From contig CM055107.1 in the NCBI GenBank assembly GCA_029204225.1, positions 10,546,868 through 10,610,867 of the forward strand: 64,000 nt of DNA, given 5' to 3'. This DNA is from Diphasiastrum complanatum (lineage: Eukaryota; Streptophyta; Lycopodiopsida; Lycopodiales; Lycopodiaceae). The notes beneath the pieces were generated by a model that was given only the letters and a program-made list of their open reading frames with translations, had not been told where the DNA came from and did not search any database. The position numbers and the translations under genes are program-made. Positions 11,301 through 25,085 of this stretch are shown here, one piece after another; positions within the stretch are counted from its first letter, which is position 1; each line of letters starts with the position of its first letter.

Positions 11301-14300
11301 ATTCTAGCCATTCTAATCAAGGATGTTTCAAAATGTTCCATTCTAAACTCTGTAGACCCACCCCTAACATTCAAACCAACTTTCTCTTATTTTAACTTAA
11401 GTCAGTCTAGATTCAGCTGGTACTACTTCATTGCATGACTAAATAGTAGAGCAAGAAGCATGGATACAACTTTTAGTACAGTTTAGACTCTGAACAGAAA
11501 CTGAGCATGTCCATAACTTGAAAGATGTGCAGCCACATGGAGGTTGGTATGTATATGACAAAAAAAAACCAGCCAATAACAGAGAATGGGACATGTGACC
11601 AGTGGCATGGAAGTCTGCCATTATAAGTAGAAAATCATAGAAGCTAAACCAACTTGTACTGCTCCTCACAATAACATACCAAAAGCAATAGTTTCATAGC
11701 ATTGGAACATCGTTCCGTACACGTCCCATATCTACTTCAATTTATTTTAAGTTCGTAACAAGCTGCATGTGTCCATGATCATCCACGCTAATGGATTGTG
11801 GGCTTCTCACCTACCCTTGGGCCTCGTGCAAACCCAGTTTATCATGGGTTTGTTTTTGGCAGAAAGCTAATCACCACTTCAAATTTTCAAATAATGAAGC
11901 CTTCATCTTTGTTCATGCAGCAAGAAATGCCTCCACACACTTCATCAAAAGGGTTGAGAGATTCGATTGTATGGAAAACATGGAGTTCCAAACAGTCCTA
12001 TGGTGTGCAGTTCAGAGCTTCTTCAGCTAATGGGAGACAATCAACATGAGGTACTTCTTTGTGACTTACAGTTTGTTTTCAATGACTCTGCTTTCAATAA
12101 TGTGCATCATGAAATTAAAAATTTAGATGTTTTGTTAACTGAATTTAATGATTTTTTTTTATAATCTACCTAACAATCAACATGAGGTACTTCTTTGTGA
12201 CTTACAGTTTGCTTTCAATAACTCTGTTTTCAATAATGTGCATCATGAAATTAAAAATTTAAATGTTTTGTTAACTGAATTTAATGATTTTTTTTTATAA
12301 TCTACCTAACAATTTGCCGCCCAATAGAGAAGTAGATCATGCAATTAACCTAGTAACCAGTACAACACTTACAGCCAAGCCACCTTATCGGGGTTATAAA
12401 TAACTAAACAGTTAATTGAATATCTAAATAAGGGTGAAATTAAACCAAGTAGTTCACCTTGAGTAGCACCCCCATCCTGTTAGTTAAAAAGAAAGGGTGG
12501 GGGTCTATGTGCTTATGTGTAGACTACATAGCTTTAAACAAAGTCACAATTAAGAATAAGTACCTTATGCCTCGGGTAGACGAGGTATTTGATCAACTCG
12601 ATGGGGTTAGATATTTCAATGAAATATATTTGAGGTTGGGATATCATCAAGTCCACATCAAAGTGGAAGATGTCCCAAAAACAGCGTTCAGAACTCGTCA
12701 CGGTCATTATGAGTTTAAGTTGATGTCGTTTGGGCTCACCGATGCTCCGACGACGTTTATGACCATGATGAACAATGTTCTTTAGAGATATTTAAGATGA
12801 TGATACTTTAGTTTATAGTAAAACTAAAAAAGAGCATCTGGCTCACCTCAGAAAGGTGTTCCGTTTGCTCATAAAGCATAAATTTGCAAAGAAACCTAAA
12901 TGCAAATTCTTTACCAGAGAAATAGCGTATTTGGGTCATATAATCTCAAAAGATGGGATTAAGATGGATCCTAATAAGGTCAAGGCCATATTCAATTCGC
13001 CAAAACCGACTAGTATATCAGACGTTCAGCTTTTTCTTGGTCTTTCGAGATATTACCGATGATTTGTCAAGGATTAAGCTCAGATAGCAGTTCCCATAAC
13101 AAATCTTCTTAAGGGGAAGGGAAAGGAGTTCATTTGGGGGCCAAAGCAACAAGAGAGTTTTGACGCTCTCAAAACAGCTTTGGTTACGACACCAATACTC
13201 AAAGTCGTAGACCCAAGTCAGCCTTTTGTGGTCAAAACATGTGCTAGTGACTTTGCGGTATGTGCGGTGTTGAACCAAAATGGAGGGCGAATGGCGTTCG
13301 AAAGTAAAAAGCTCGAGCCAGCCCAAACTAGATACAACGCTTATGAAAAAGAACTTTTTCCATAATTCACGCCCTTAAGACTGGAGACACTATTTGTACG
13401 GGCTAAATTTGAGATTCTGATTGACCATGAAAGCCTTTGGGAAAAGCTCGATGGGCTAAATTAATGCAAGAATTTGACTTGTCTGTCAGATATAAGACGA
13501 GTAGAATTCAACACAGTGGCATATGCTCTTAGAAGAATGCCAATGGTAAATGAATTAAGTTTTACCCAGAAAGTAATGAGTTACTCAAGTCCTTGAGAGG
13601 GAAATGTAAAAATGATGTGTATTTCTCCATAGACTAGGAAACAATCCAAGACAAAGATGTACAGACTTCTACACCAATTCCTAGGGCTAGGAAAGATTCA
13701 TATGACAACTTTCGTTGAGGATGGAGAATACGCCATATTGCGTTGAGGATTCTGAGTCTATAGGACCCAAGCATAACATCATGGTTGAGGGATCTAGTTC
13801 TCAAGGATTTGAATGGAAACAATATTCCATTCAGGATGAGTATCTAGTTTACAGAAACAAAATATGTGTTCCCAACTCTGCTACACACTACAATCTAACC
13901 TCTTCCAAGCTACTGACTGACACTGCAATTCTGATAATAAAAAACAAACAGTAGACAATGTTTAACAGCATACAACATCTGAAAAACAACGGAACTTGTA
14001 ACTATTGTAATCAAGCTTTACATCATTCACAGATTGCACACGTCGGGCAGAATGCGGAAATCATCTATTATCATCAATAAGTTTTACATCATAACTTTGG
14101 AGCGCTATCCACAAGAGAGTCTCTCTCTCTCAAGAATAGCGAGTGTCGCTTACTAGCTCACACTCCTCTTTAATCTCATCAAGTTTCTCTCTCTCGTTGA
14201 TCCTATATATAAAGGAACGGAGAGATGATTAATTTAATCAGCAGTAGTCAAAAGAAGTGTTTTACGTTAATCCTAACTACTTCTTGTTGCCCGTTGTTGT

Positions 14301-17300
14301 CGTCCGTGCTTCGTGTTGCTTGCTCTGGTGCTTCGCTGTCCATTCACGTACTGGGAGAGTGAAGATGCGGTGCTATCGCAACCACATGTTGACCGCAGCT
14401 AAAGCCATTGCGGTTCCTTCGGCGTCGTGAACTTTTGCTGCGTGAGCGTGAAGTCTTCATTGAAAGTTACCACAACTGTATACTGACCGCAACTGACGCT
14501 TGTGCGGTGCCTGGGCGGTCCATTTCCTTCATGTGTTGAAACCGCACGTAGACCATATGGGTTGACCTGCGGTGTCCCGGCGGTGCCTCGGTGGTATGTC
14601 CACTTCGCATAGTGACCGCAGATAGACCGAATACGAAACTCCTACGGAGTCTGAGCGGTGCCTCGACGGTGTCTTGCGGTGCGTTAGCGGAGCCTTGGCA
14701 GTATCCTGACGGTATTGCCAATGTAGAAAAATCAACATCTACTCCATGAAAGAGATGCAAACTCAACAAGAACATGAGCAAACATCAAACATAAGATATG
14801 ATGCTGTCGTACAAAAACAGTAAGCTACTGTATTTCACATGTGTGGATCCGAAAATAGCATAAAATAAGCATTCTACACACAAGCTTGCAAGATATCACA
14901 AATATAGTGCACCAATGGATAGATGAACCCAAGAGAACTCATGTATAAGCATGAAGTAAGATAAGAGAGAGAGAATGTGTCTCTTCCCATGAGTGTACAA
15001 CTATATATAGCAGATCCATGACTCATTAATGAGTTTGGTTTCCCTCCATAACAAAAACCCTAGCATTAATGTGGACTAGATTCAAATGTCTCCACATTCA
15101 AATTGAATCTTCTAAAACTTGTGTACTACACTTTCCCACACTTTCAAAAAGTGTTTATTGAAATGCTTTTAGACTAATATAACTTTGAAAAGTCAAACTC
15201 TAAGTCTAATAAGAAAATTGGCCTCAATTGCCAAATATACAAATATGACCAAAATAGCAAAACTAGTTGAAATTTCTCACACTCCCTCTTCAACTAGTTT
15301 TAGCATAGACTTTGAGAACACTCCAAGTGAAGTCCTATGCTTCATGAACAAGTCCTTTCCCAATGCTTTGGTAAAGACACAAGACTTTGCATCTACCATA
15401 TGAAATCTTTCTAGAATAAAATTAGCATACTTCTCTTGACAAATGAAAGTAGATTGAGAAGATCTAATCACTTCTATTTCTAAAATGTAACGCAAATGAC
15501 CAAGATCATGCACCTCAAACTCCTTGTTGAGAGCACTCTTGATATCCTCCACATCTTGGTTGTCTCCACACTCAAGATGATATCATCCACATAGATTAGC
15601 AAAATGGTAACATCATTTCCAGCAAACCTATAATAAAGTGAATGATCATACTCACTCATAACAAAGCCTTGAGAGAGTAAAAAAGTGTTAAGCTTAGCAT
15701 ACGAGCTCCTTGGTGCTTGCTTAAGGCCATATAAACTCTTTTGTAAAAGAAACACATGATTTGGCTTTGTAGGTGAAATGTAGCTCTCGGGTTGCTCCAT
15801 GTACACTTCCTCCTCAAAATCACCATTCAAAAAAGCATTTGTGATATCCAATTGCCATAGATCCCATCCACAAAGAGTAGCAAGAGAGATGATGACCCGA
15901 ATGCTTAGGGTGAAAAGGTTTCATCATAGTCAATACCATGTTCTTGAGCATATCCTTTTGCCACCAACCTTGCCTTATGCTTATTGATAGATCCATCTTG
16001 GTTTGTCTTCACCTTGAAGATCCATTTACATCCAATAGCTTTCTTGTCCTTAGGTAACTCCACCAATCTCCATGTTTCATTCTTCATAAAAGCTTGATAC
16101 TCAAGATCCATTGCTTGGATCCACTCCTCTTTGTTCCTTGCTTCATTTACACAAGTAGGTTCATCAAAAGAGGAAAGCAAAGTGTGTACCTCCAACAACT
16201 TGCTTACCTTTCTCATCATATGTGAGCCTCAAAGGCATATGTTTTTTCCTTGATGTTTTCCTTGGCTTTGGACTTGATGAAGGTTCTTCATCATCACAAT
16301 CTAAAGTAGGATCCTTTACATCATCATCAAGAATGTTAGATCCATCCACACCATTATCACTTGAAGACACCTTTGGAATATTCTCCTCATAAAAAAAGAC
16401 ATTTCTACCAATAATCACCTTATTAATAGTAAGAATGTAAACCTTGTAGGCTTTACTCACCTCACTATATCCAACAAATATACCTTTCCTTGAAGATGGA
16501 TCCTCCTTTGTTCTATCATCAAGAGTTATATTGACATAGCACGTACATCCAAAAGTTTTAAGAAAGACACTCGGCCTCCTCTTGAATAGCATCTCAAAAG
16601 GTGTCCTTCCATCCAATATAGCACTCGGCCATCTATTGCATAGAAAGTTAGCACACAACAAAGCTTGATCCCAAAATGGTTTTGGAAGATTAGCACCTAA
16701 CCTCATGGCTTTGGCACTTTCACATAAAGTTCTATTCTTTCTCTCGGCCACTCCATTTTGTTGTGGGTGTCCTTGGAGTTGTGTACTCCCTCTCGATCCC
16801 ATGCTCATCAAAAAAAGCCTTGAACTTGGTAGATATGTACTCTCCACCATTGTCACTCCTCAAGCACTTGATCTTTGTCGAAAATTGGTTCTCCCTTGCA
16901 TTCTTGAACTTCACAAAGACATCATACACTTCATCTTTGTTCTTTAGTAGAAAATCTACTAAAATCATTAATGAAAGTTACATACATCTTAGCTCCACTA
17001 TTGCTAATTGTAGTAATTCCATGAATATCCAAATGTACAAGGCTTTGTAGATCTAGATGTAGATCTAGTATAAGGTAGTCTATGTGACTTTGACAAAGCA
17101 CAAGACTCACAAACATGATTGATGCTAATTAAGGATCTTGGAAGATCAATCACAATTTGCTTCTTAGCTATTACCTCCAATGACTTGAAGTTGAGGTGCC
17201 CCATCCTTTTATGCCAAACTTCTTGAATAAGTATTTGCTCACTTGCCACAAATCCAACTTAGTTAGCAATAACACAAGAAACTAGTTTGAACAACTTCTC

Positions 17301-20300
17301 TTGTCTTTTACCTTTTGCAATCAAGACATCCTTCCTTTTGATCATGCAAGCATCTCCATCAAATTCAACTTTGAAACCTTTACTTAGCAATTGACTCACA
17401 CTAAGTAAATTCTTGGTAATGGAAGGTATGAACAAAACATGAACATTCCTATTTGTAGAGAGAGAACTAAGAATTGTGCCAATCCCTTTGATTGCACACT
17501 CACCATCATTGGCCGTGTAGATCACCTTCTTGTCATCTTCATATGCCAACAAAGAAGTGAAGTACTCTTTGTGAAAGTCATGTGTGAGCTTGCACCACTA
17601 TCAATCCACCATGGATCTAGATCTCCATCATTAGCAAGCATACATGAAAGCATCATCATTTGAATTTTGAACATTCAAACCATCTTCATCATGAGTAAGA
17701 TTACTTTGCTTGTCTCCTTGATCTCTCTTCTTCTTGTAGCACTCACTTGCAGAGTGTCCTTTGATGCCACAATAGAAGCACTTTAGCTTTGACCTATCTT
17801 TCTTTTTGCCATTTGAAGAAGCCTCCCCTTGATCTTGCCCTTTAGACCAGTTACTTTTGCTTTTGCCCTTGATGAACATAGCCTCCTCTCCAACTTGAGA
17901 TGTTGATGTAGATCCACCTCTTGCTTGAAGCCTATATTCTTCATTGATCAAGATTTCTTGAAGATCCATCAAACTTAGCAAAGTTCTTTGAATGCCAAGA
18001 CTTTGTACAATGTTAGCATGAGCATGCAACAAACCATTAAGAATAACTTGAACAAGCTCTCCTTCCTTAATGCTTTCATCAATTCAAGATTACTCATCAT
18101 TCAAAGCTTTCATTCTCAAAACAAAATTATTTGGACTCTCTTCATTCTTTTGTAAACTTTGAAAGATTTGTTTTCTTAGAGTCAACGCTCTAGAAGTAGA
18201 CTTGGATTCATAAAGCTTTTTCAAAGCTTCCCAAGCCTCACTTGATGAAGTACATTTACCAACTTCTATAAGAAGTTCATTGGTAACATTCATCTTTATC
18301 ATGTGTAGAGCTCTTTTAGCTCTCTAATCATACCTCAATTGTTCTTGTTGTGTTGATGGCCTCTCCTCCAAACCTACAACAATATCCAAAACATCATTCA
18401 TCTCAAGAAGTGATTCCATCCTGACTTTCCACAATGAATAGTTGCTTGAGGTAAGCCTATCATTGCCTTCCAACATGTATCCACTTGATGTAGCCATGTT
18501 GCAATGACTTGATCCTTCTCTTTCAACCTGATCCACTGCACAAAATACTCTTTTGAAATACAACAAATGTTTCCAAAAAGAAATCACAAAGATATGGAAC
18601 CTCTCAATTCTCTTCTAGCACTTATATCTAGCAAATCAACACATAGAATGTAGAAATCTTGATCAACCTATGATCTATCCTCAATCTAATGACTCTTGCC
18701 ACTTCCTAAAATTGAAACACACTCTAATGAAGTTCAATAACCTCAAAAAATAGAGATAGGGTTTTGACAAAATCACAAAAGGTTGATTATTTCAAATTCT
18801 ACATGCAATTGCTAAAAACTTGATAGAAAATCTTGCCTCAAGTGAGACCTTTCTAATGCATCCAAAATCGGCTATTTCCAGCAACTATGGTGTGAAATCG
18901 GAAATCCTCAAGTTCTTTGAACTGAAATGAGTTTTGATCTACAAAAGATCCAATCTACATATGCAAGAAACTTGATTTTTGAGTAGAAGTCAATCTAGCA
19001 TGCTCTAGCATCGATATTGTTGGAATATAAATGGAATTGCTTACATTACCATAAGTTACTTTGACCCAAAAGGTCGAGAGTTGTGTAACCATGGTCATTT
19101 ACTATATTAGGCCTACTAAACTTAGAGTTAGCTAAGTTAGTATGAAATTAACTTGGTAGGGACTCATGGGTCCACTAGGCCTAATTGTGACACTAAGTAC
19201 CCCAACTTGACATATTGGAGGTACCTTATTCTTTCTATGTAACTTATAGAAAGTAGGATAGTCAATAGTCAAGTAGTTGGATAGCCAATAGTCATGAAGT
19301 TAGATAGTCATCTTGGGCTATATATATGTGTGCATCCCATTTGTATGAGACACTTTTGTAAGCAATACTGACTATTCTCCTTGGCTATCCACGAGTTTCT
19401 ACAAGAGGGTTTCTAGCCATCTCTCTCTTTCTTTTGAGAATGCTTTGTGTGATTGAATAGTTAAGATCCTGGATCCTTAGGCTTCTATTTCCTACATGGT
19501 ATCAGAGCCTTTAGGTGATCATATCGCTTGCAGGAGGGCGCCCAATAGGAAGCTATCTTCTTCCCCTTTTGGTAGCAGAAAATCATCAAGCTGCTGATAT
19601 TTGCAGGAGAAGAATCTGTTCATCTTCTTATAGCTTTTTTGCAGAAAATTGCAAGGCACCTTCACCTATTTGAGAGCTAGCAGTAGGGCGCCCATGCTCA
19701 AACCAATTGCATGTGATCTTGACTCAATTACATGCTGAAAATTTCATATTTACTTCTTAAATGAAGATACATGTGTTTTACACACATTTACTTGTTGAGA
19801 AAATTGCATGTGGAGTATTGCAATCTATTGTGCTCATACTTTCAGCTGTGAGGTTGCTGCCTTTAGTAGATTTTGATTTGAAAAGTCTATTTCCTATTTA
19901 CTACAAGCTGATTTTTCTGTTATGGCTAAAGAATCGGAGTCTATTGGTTCTTTATTTAATGAAAATAGGCTAGATGGCACAAACTATTCCTTGTGGTGCT
20001 ACATTATAAAGAACCTTCTAATTGCTAAAGGTTTGTGAGAAGTAGTTAAGGGTGACGAAGAGAGGCCGCCTACCTTGGCACCTATTACACCATCTAGAAC
20101 AACTATTTCATCATCTACGGAGGTGTCTTCCGATGAGCAAAAGAAGTGGGATCGACGAGATGCACAAGCACATTCCGTCATTGCATTATCAGTGAAGAAA
20201 ACTATCCTTCCTCATATTAAATCATGCAAGACTTCCAAAAGTGCTTGGGAGACTCTTGCCAAGATGTTTCAAGTAAAGAATGCGGCAAAAGTGGTATATC

Positions 20301-23300
20301 TTCGAAATCAACTTTCTATCTTGAAGATGCATGAAGGTGATTTGCTTACAAACCACTTGACGAAGATCAAGGATCTTCGAGAGGAGCTTCTTAGTATTGA
20401 TGAGGTGTTTGAGAACTCACAAATACTCTCAACTCTCTTCCTAATTCTTACCTTTCATTTGTGTCATCATTGAGCATTTCTCTTAGGGGACAACAAATCT
20501 CCTTCGACGAACTTGTTGGCTTACTTCTTCAAGAAGAGCAAACAAGGATCAACTTTGGTGAACAAGAAGATCAAGCTTTCTTTGCAAAAGACAAAGGCAA
20601 AGGCAAGTGTAAATGGAAGCCTTCTTTCAAAACTTCCAAAGATGATCAAAAATCTAAGGAAGCTCAAGATCAAGGCTCCAAGAAAAAGGGTAAGTGCCAC
20701 TATTGCAAGAAGTTTGGGCATCACATCAAAGAATGTAGGAAGAGGCTTGCAAAGGAAAAAGAGAAAGGTAACGATACAAGTACCGCAATCATTACTTCGG
20801 AACAACAATTTGGAAAGAAGGATAATCTTTTCAATAATGATTATGCTTTGTCACTAATAATCTCATCTCTCCTCAAGACGAGATTTCTGCCACTTCAAAT
20901 CTTGCTGGTTTTTTAGCAGGAAACAACTCATCTTCAGCTTTACAAGTTGCGGTTTTTTCATCTATTGATTGGGTGATTGATAGCGGTGCCACACGCCATA
21001 TGACTTATCACAAAGAAGTCTTCACAAAGCTTAAAAGTGCATGATGGAAGCAAAGTTCAAGGTGTTGATAACACCTCTTATCCTATCAAAGGTATTGGAG
21101 TGATCCCCATTATCTTACCCAATGGTGAGGAGAAGTACATTCGTAATGTACTTTATGTTCCAAAAATAAAAAAGAATCTCATTTCGGTGTCTACAATTAT
21201 GAACCAAGGATTGGTTGTGGAATTCAAAGAAGACAAATGTCTTATCAAAGACCCAAAGAGATCTCTTATGATCATTGCTTCGGAAACATTACGTGGTGGA
21301 TTGTTCCTTATGGATACCTATGAGCGAAGAGCTTCATCATCTTTTTGTCTTGTTGCATCAAGTTCACATTCTTTGGAGTTGGCTGAATTATGGCATGCTA
21401 GGTTTGGATATCTCAACTTTGCTAGCTTGAAGATGTTGAAGAGATTCAATATGGTTAAAGACATTCCTAATATTGAGCATCCCGAAGGACATGTATGGAA
21501 AGGATGCATACTTGGAAAATTTCAAAGGCAAGCTTTTCCAATTGATGGAACTATTCGAGTTGATGGCAAATTTGATTTGGTTCATAGTGATGTATGTGGT
21601 CCAACGAGGACCGAATCCATTGGAAGGTGTAAGTACTTTGTTACTTTTAATGATGACCTTTCAAGATTTACATGGATTTATCCTATGAAGGCAAAATCTG
21701 AAGTTTTTCAACGCTTTAAGGATTTTCTAGCAATGATAGAAAATCAGTTTAGGCACTCTTTGAAGATCTTACGTACCGACCGAGGAGGGGCACTATATAA
21801 AGAATACGTTCGGTACTTATCTTCAAAGCAAAGGTATCCATCATCAAATGACAACCCTTACACACCTTAACAAAATGGTGTTGTCGAAAGAAAGAATCGC
21901 ACTATCATGGAGATGGCTCGATGCATGCTCAAGGCGAAGGGCCTACCTCACAAGTTTTGGGCTGAAGCGGTTATAACGGCGGCTTACATTAGTTATCGGC
22001 GTCCTACTAAAGCCTTGAAGGTATTAACTCCTTATGAAGTTTGGTATGGTAAGAAGCCTACTGTTTCGCACTTACGCATCTTTGGTTGCACGGCTTATGC
22101 TTTCATTCCCGATAAGCTAAGAACCAAGCTTGATGATAAAGGAGTTAAATGCATATTTGTTGGCTATAGTAGCGAAAGCAAGGGCTATAGGTTGTTTAAT
22201 ATGGATACTAATAAAATCATAGTGAGTCGTGATGTTCATTTTGATGAAAAGACCTCCAATGATGTTGCGCCCACTCATGTCATGAAAGGGGACTTCCCCC
22301 ATGATGCATATCTTGAAATATTTCTAGATTTGGTTTTGCCATCTGATCATGAAGATAAGGGACTGCTATCTACTTATAGTGGACAGCCCACTGGGCATAT
22401 GCTACACATCCAAAGATGCGTACATGAGCCAGACTTGGCTTGTTGCCCCACCACACTTCATGTAGAGTAGTATAGGGAATGCCAACTTTCCCTGTCCTGT
22501 TTTGCATGTAGTTGGCTGTAGCTACTGCCTTAGCCCATAACCATTTTGATGCCTTTGAATAGGCCATCATGCATCTCGCAGCCTCCATGAGAGTGCGCTT
22601 TCTCCTCTCTGCAACACCATTTTGCTGTGGTGTGTATGCGCTGCTGTCTTCAAATGAAGGATGCCTCGACTGGTACAAAACTTTGGAGATGTACTCGCCA
22701 CCTCTGTCTGTCCTTAGCTGTTTGACTTTCTTGTCAGTCCATTTCTCAGCCCAATTTACAAACTTTGTAAACTTGTCCAGTGCTTCTGACTTGTTGTGAA
22801 TGAAGTACACAGTTGCAAACTTGCTGAAGTCATCAACGAAGGTGACATAATATCTTGAACTTCCCAAAGAGACTACATCAAAGGGTCCACAGATGTCTGA
22901 ATGTACGAGCTGCAGTAGTTCTTTAGTCCTGAATGAGTTCCTGGTAAAAGGTGTAGATGACATCTTGCCTTTGTTGCATGTGTCATAGGACTTCAGACCT
23001 GTTGCATCCTTGATGCTAACGCCTGTGAATCCTCCATTCTGGCTAGCGTTGTACAAAGCTACTGTATTCATATGACACAGTCTCCTATGCCATAGAATAT
23101 CCATTGTCTCATGGATCTGATGAGCTTGTTGTAGGAACTCGTATCTGTAGGTGATACAGATTGCTCTTGCACTTGCCTTCTGTAATAAGACGAGTGGTTT
23201 TAGATTCAACCACTGTACATGAGTCACCTGTGAATGTGAGAGACATGCCTGGATCTACGATTTGTGCCACATATAGCAGATCTTTCTGAAGAGTAGGCAC

Positions 23301-25000
23301 GTATAGGACATCATCGAGTATCCGAGTATCCTTTCTTTGCTATTGGTGTCAGCAACAGTACTCTTGTTCCATTGACTTGATGTCTGGAACCATCTCCTAA
23401 AATTATATATCTGGAGGAGTCTGTTTCCTCAAAATCAGCAATTATATGCTTTGTTGTCACGAAATGTGACGTAGCTCCTGAATCAAGAATTACTTCTTGT
23501 ATATCAGCTTGTGATGTGGCACACACATTAGCGCACAAATAAGCAGCTGGATTTTTGTTGACTCTTTCTTCAGCCAACTCTGAGGATTCTGGTTCCTCTA
23601 CGTAGGATGAGTTGTTGGAGTTCTCCCTTCTGCTTTGTGCTTTCTTGTTTCTTGGATTCTGATAGCAATCCACGGCAGCATGACCCATCTTGTGACAATG
23701 TATGCACTCTATCTTGGGATTTAGCCAACATGTGTCAACTGTGTGACCATCACGTCTGCATCTCATGCAAGTCTTGTTCTCACCACCTTGTTGTTTGTGC
23801 TTGCTCCTTCCTTTCCATCTGCCTTCCTGATCTCCCTCTTTCTGCTGACTCCGTTCTCGTCTCTGATCTGACTCCCTCTTAGGTTGAAACTTGTTCTTCT
23901 GTTCTTTGTTGCTGTAGAGAGCTTGATCTGACTCGTTCTTGTCATCATAGTGCTCACTAGCCTCTACTTCTTCTTTGATCTCAATTATAGCCTTCTCAAG
24001 AGTCATGTCAAGATCTTTGGCTAGTAGCATCCGGGTTGTCTGGAACGATCTTGGTAGAGCACGCAGGAGGTATGTGAGCTGCTTCTCTTGTGAAACAGCA
24101 TGTTTTGTTCCAGCATTGTGTAAGGAGAGGAACAGATTCTTCATCTTCCTGACGAAGGTTGTGAGTCCTTGCAATCCCATTGTAGATAGGTAAGCTGGTC
24201 TTCCAAGTGCATGATCTGATTACGTGACTAGGTTTCAAACCTTGCTTGCAGTGCATTTCACATATCTCTTGCATAATGATAGGAGCGAGGTCAAGAGTGA
24301 TGCTATCTTCTATTGAAGATGATATGACAGCTACTGCTCTCTCATTTTTCTCCTTCCATTCACGAAGTTCTTTGCTTGTGCTGGCAGTCCCGTCTACCCG
24401 GGGCCATAAACCTTCTCCTCTCAAGATGAGGGAAGTCTTCACTTTCCAGGCCAAATAATTTGACCCGTCTGCCTCAAGAACTGTGCAAATCTTCAATTGG
24501 ATGCTGCTGATTGAAGCCATAGTTTTGAATAACCAGGCTCTGATACCACTGAAGGAATCTTTTTGCAGCGCTTTGGCGTTTATGCTTTGATACCACTGAT
24601 GGAAAGCTTTGAAGTGCACTGCTCTGATTCCTGATGTAAAGATTAGATAGAGTCGATATTGGAGTTGCAGCTACTGCTACATACTACAACCTAACCTCTT
24701 CCAAGCCACAAACTGACACTGCAGTTCTGATATTAAATAACAAACAATAGACAATGTTTAACATCATACAACATCTGAAAAACAGCGGAACTTGTAACTA
24801 CTGTAAGCAAGCATCACGTCATTCACAGATTGCACACATCGGGCAGAATGCGGAAATCATCTATTATCATCAATAAGTTTTACATCAAAACTTTGGAGCG
24901 CTATCTGGATCCCAAACAGTGCGTTACTGCAAGAGTGTCTCTCTCTCTCACGAATAGCAAGGGTCGCTTACTAGCTCACACTCCTATTTCATCTCATCAA

Positions 25001-25085
<85 letters not shown>

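Noticed and set aside
13874-13878. Target-site duplication around the Copia E LTR pair
   Set aside because: The five bases left of 13879 (aactc) do not match those right of 25673 (aagcc); LTR ends are uncertain, so no duplication is claimed.
24543-24600. gataccactg copies as tRNA genes
   Set aside because: They are only 12-15 bases long and are primer-binding sites or their relics; no cloverleaf can be formed.
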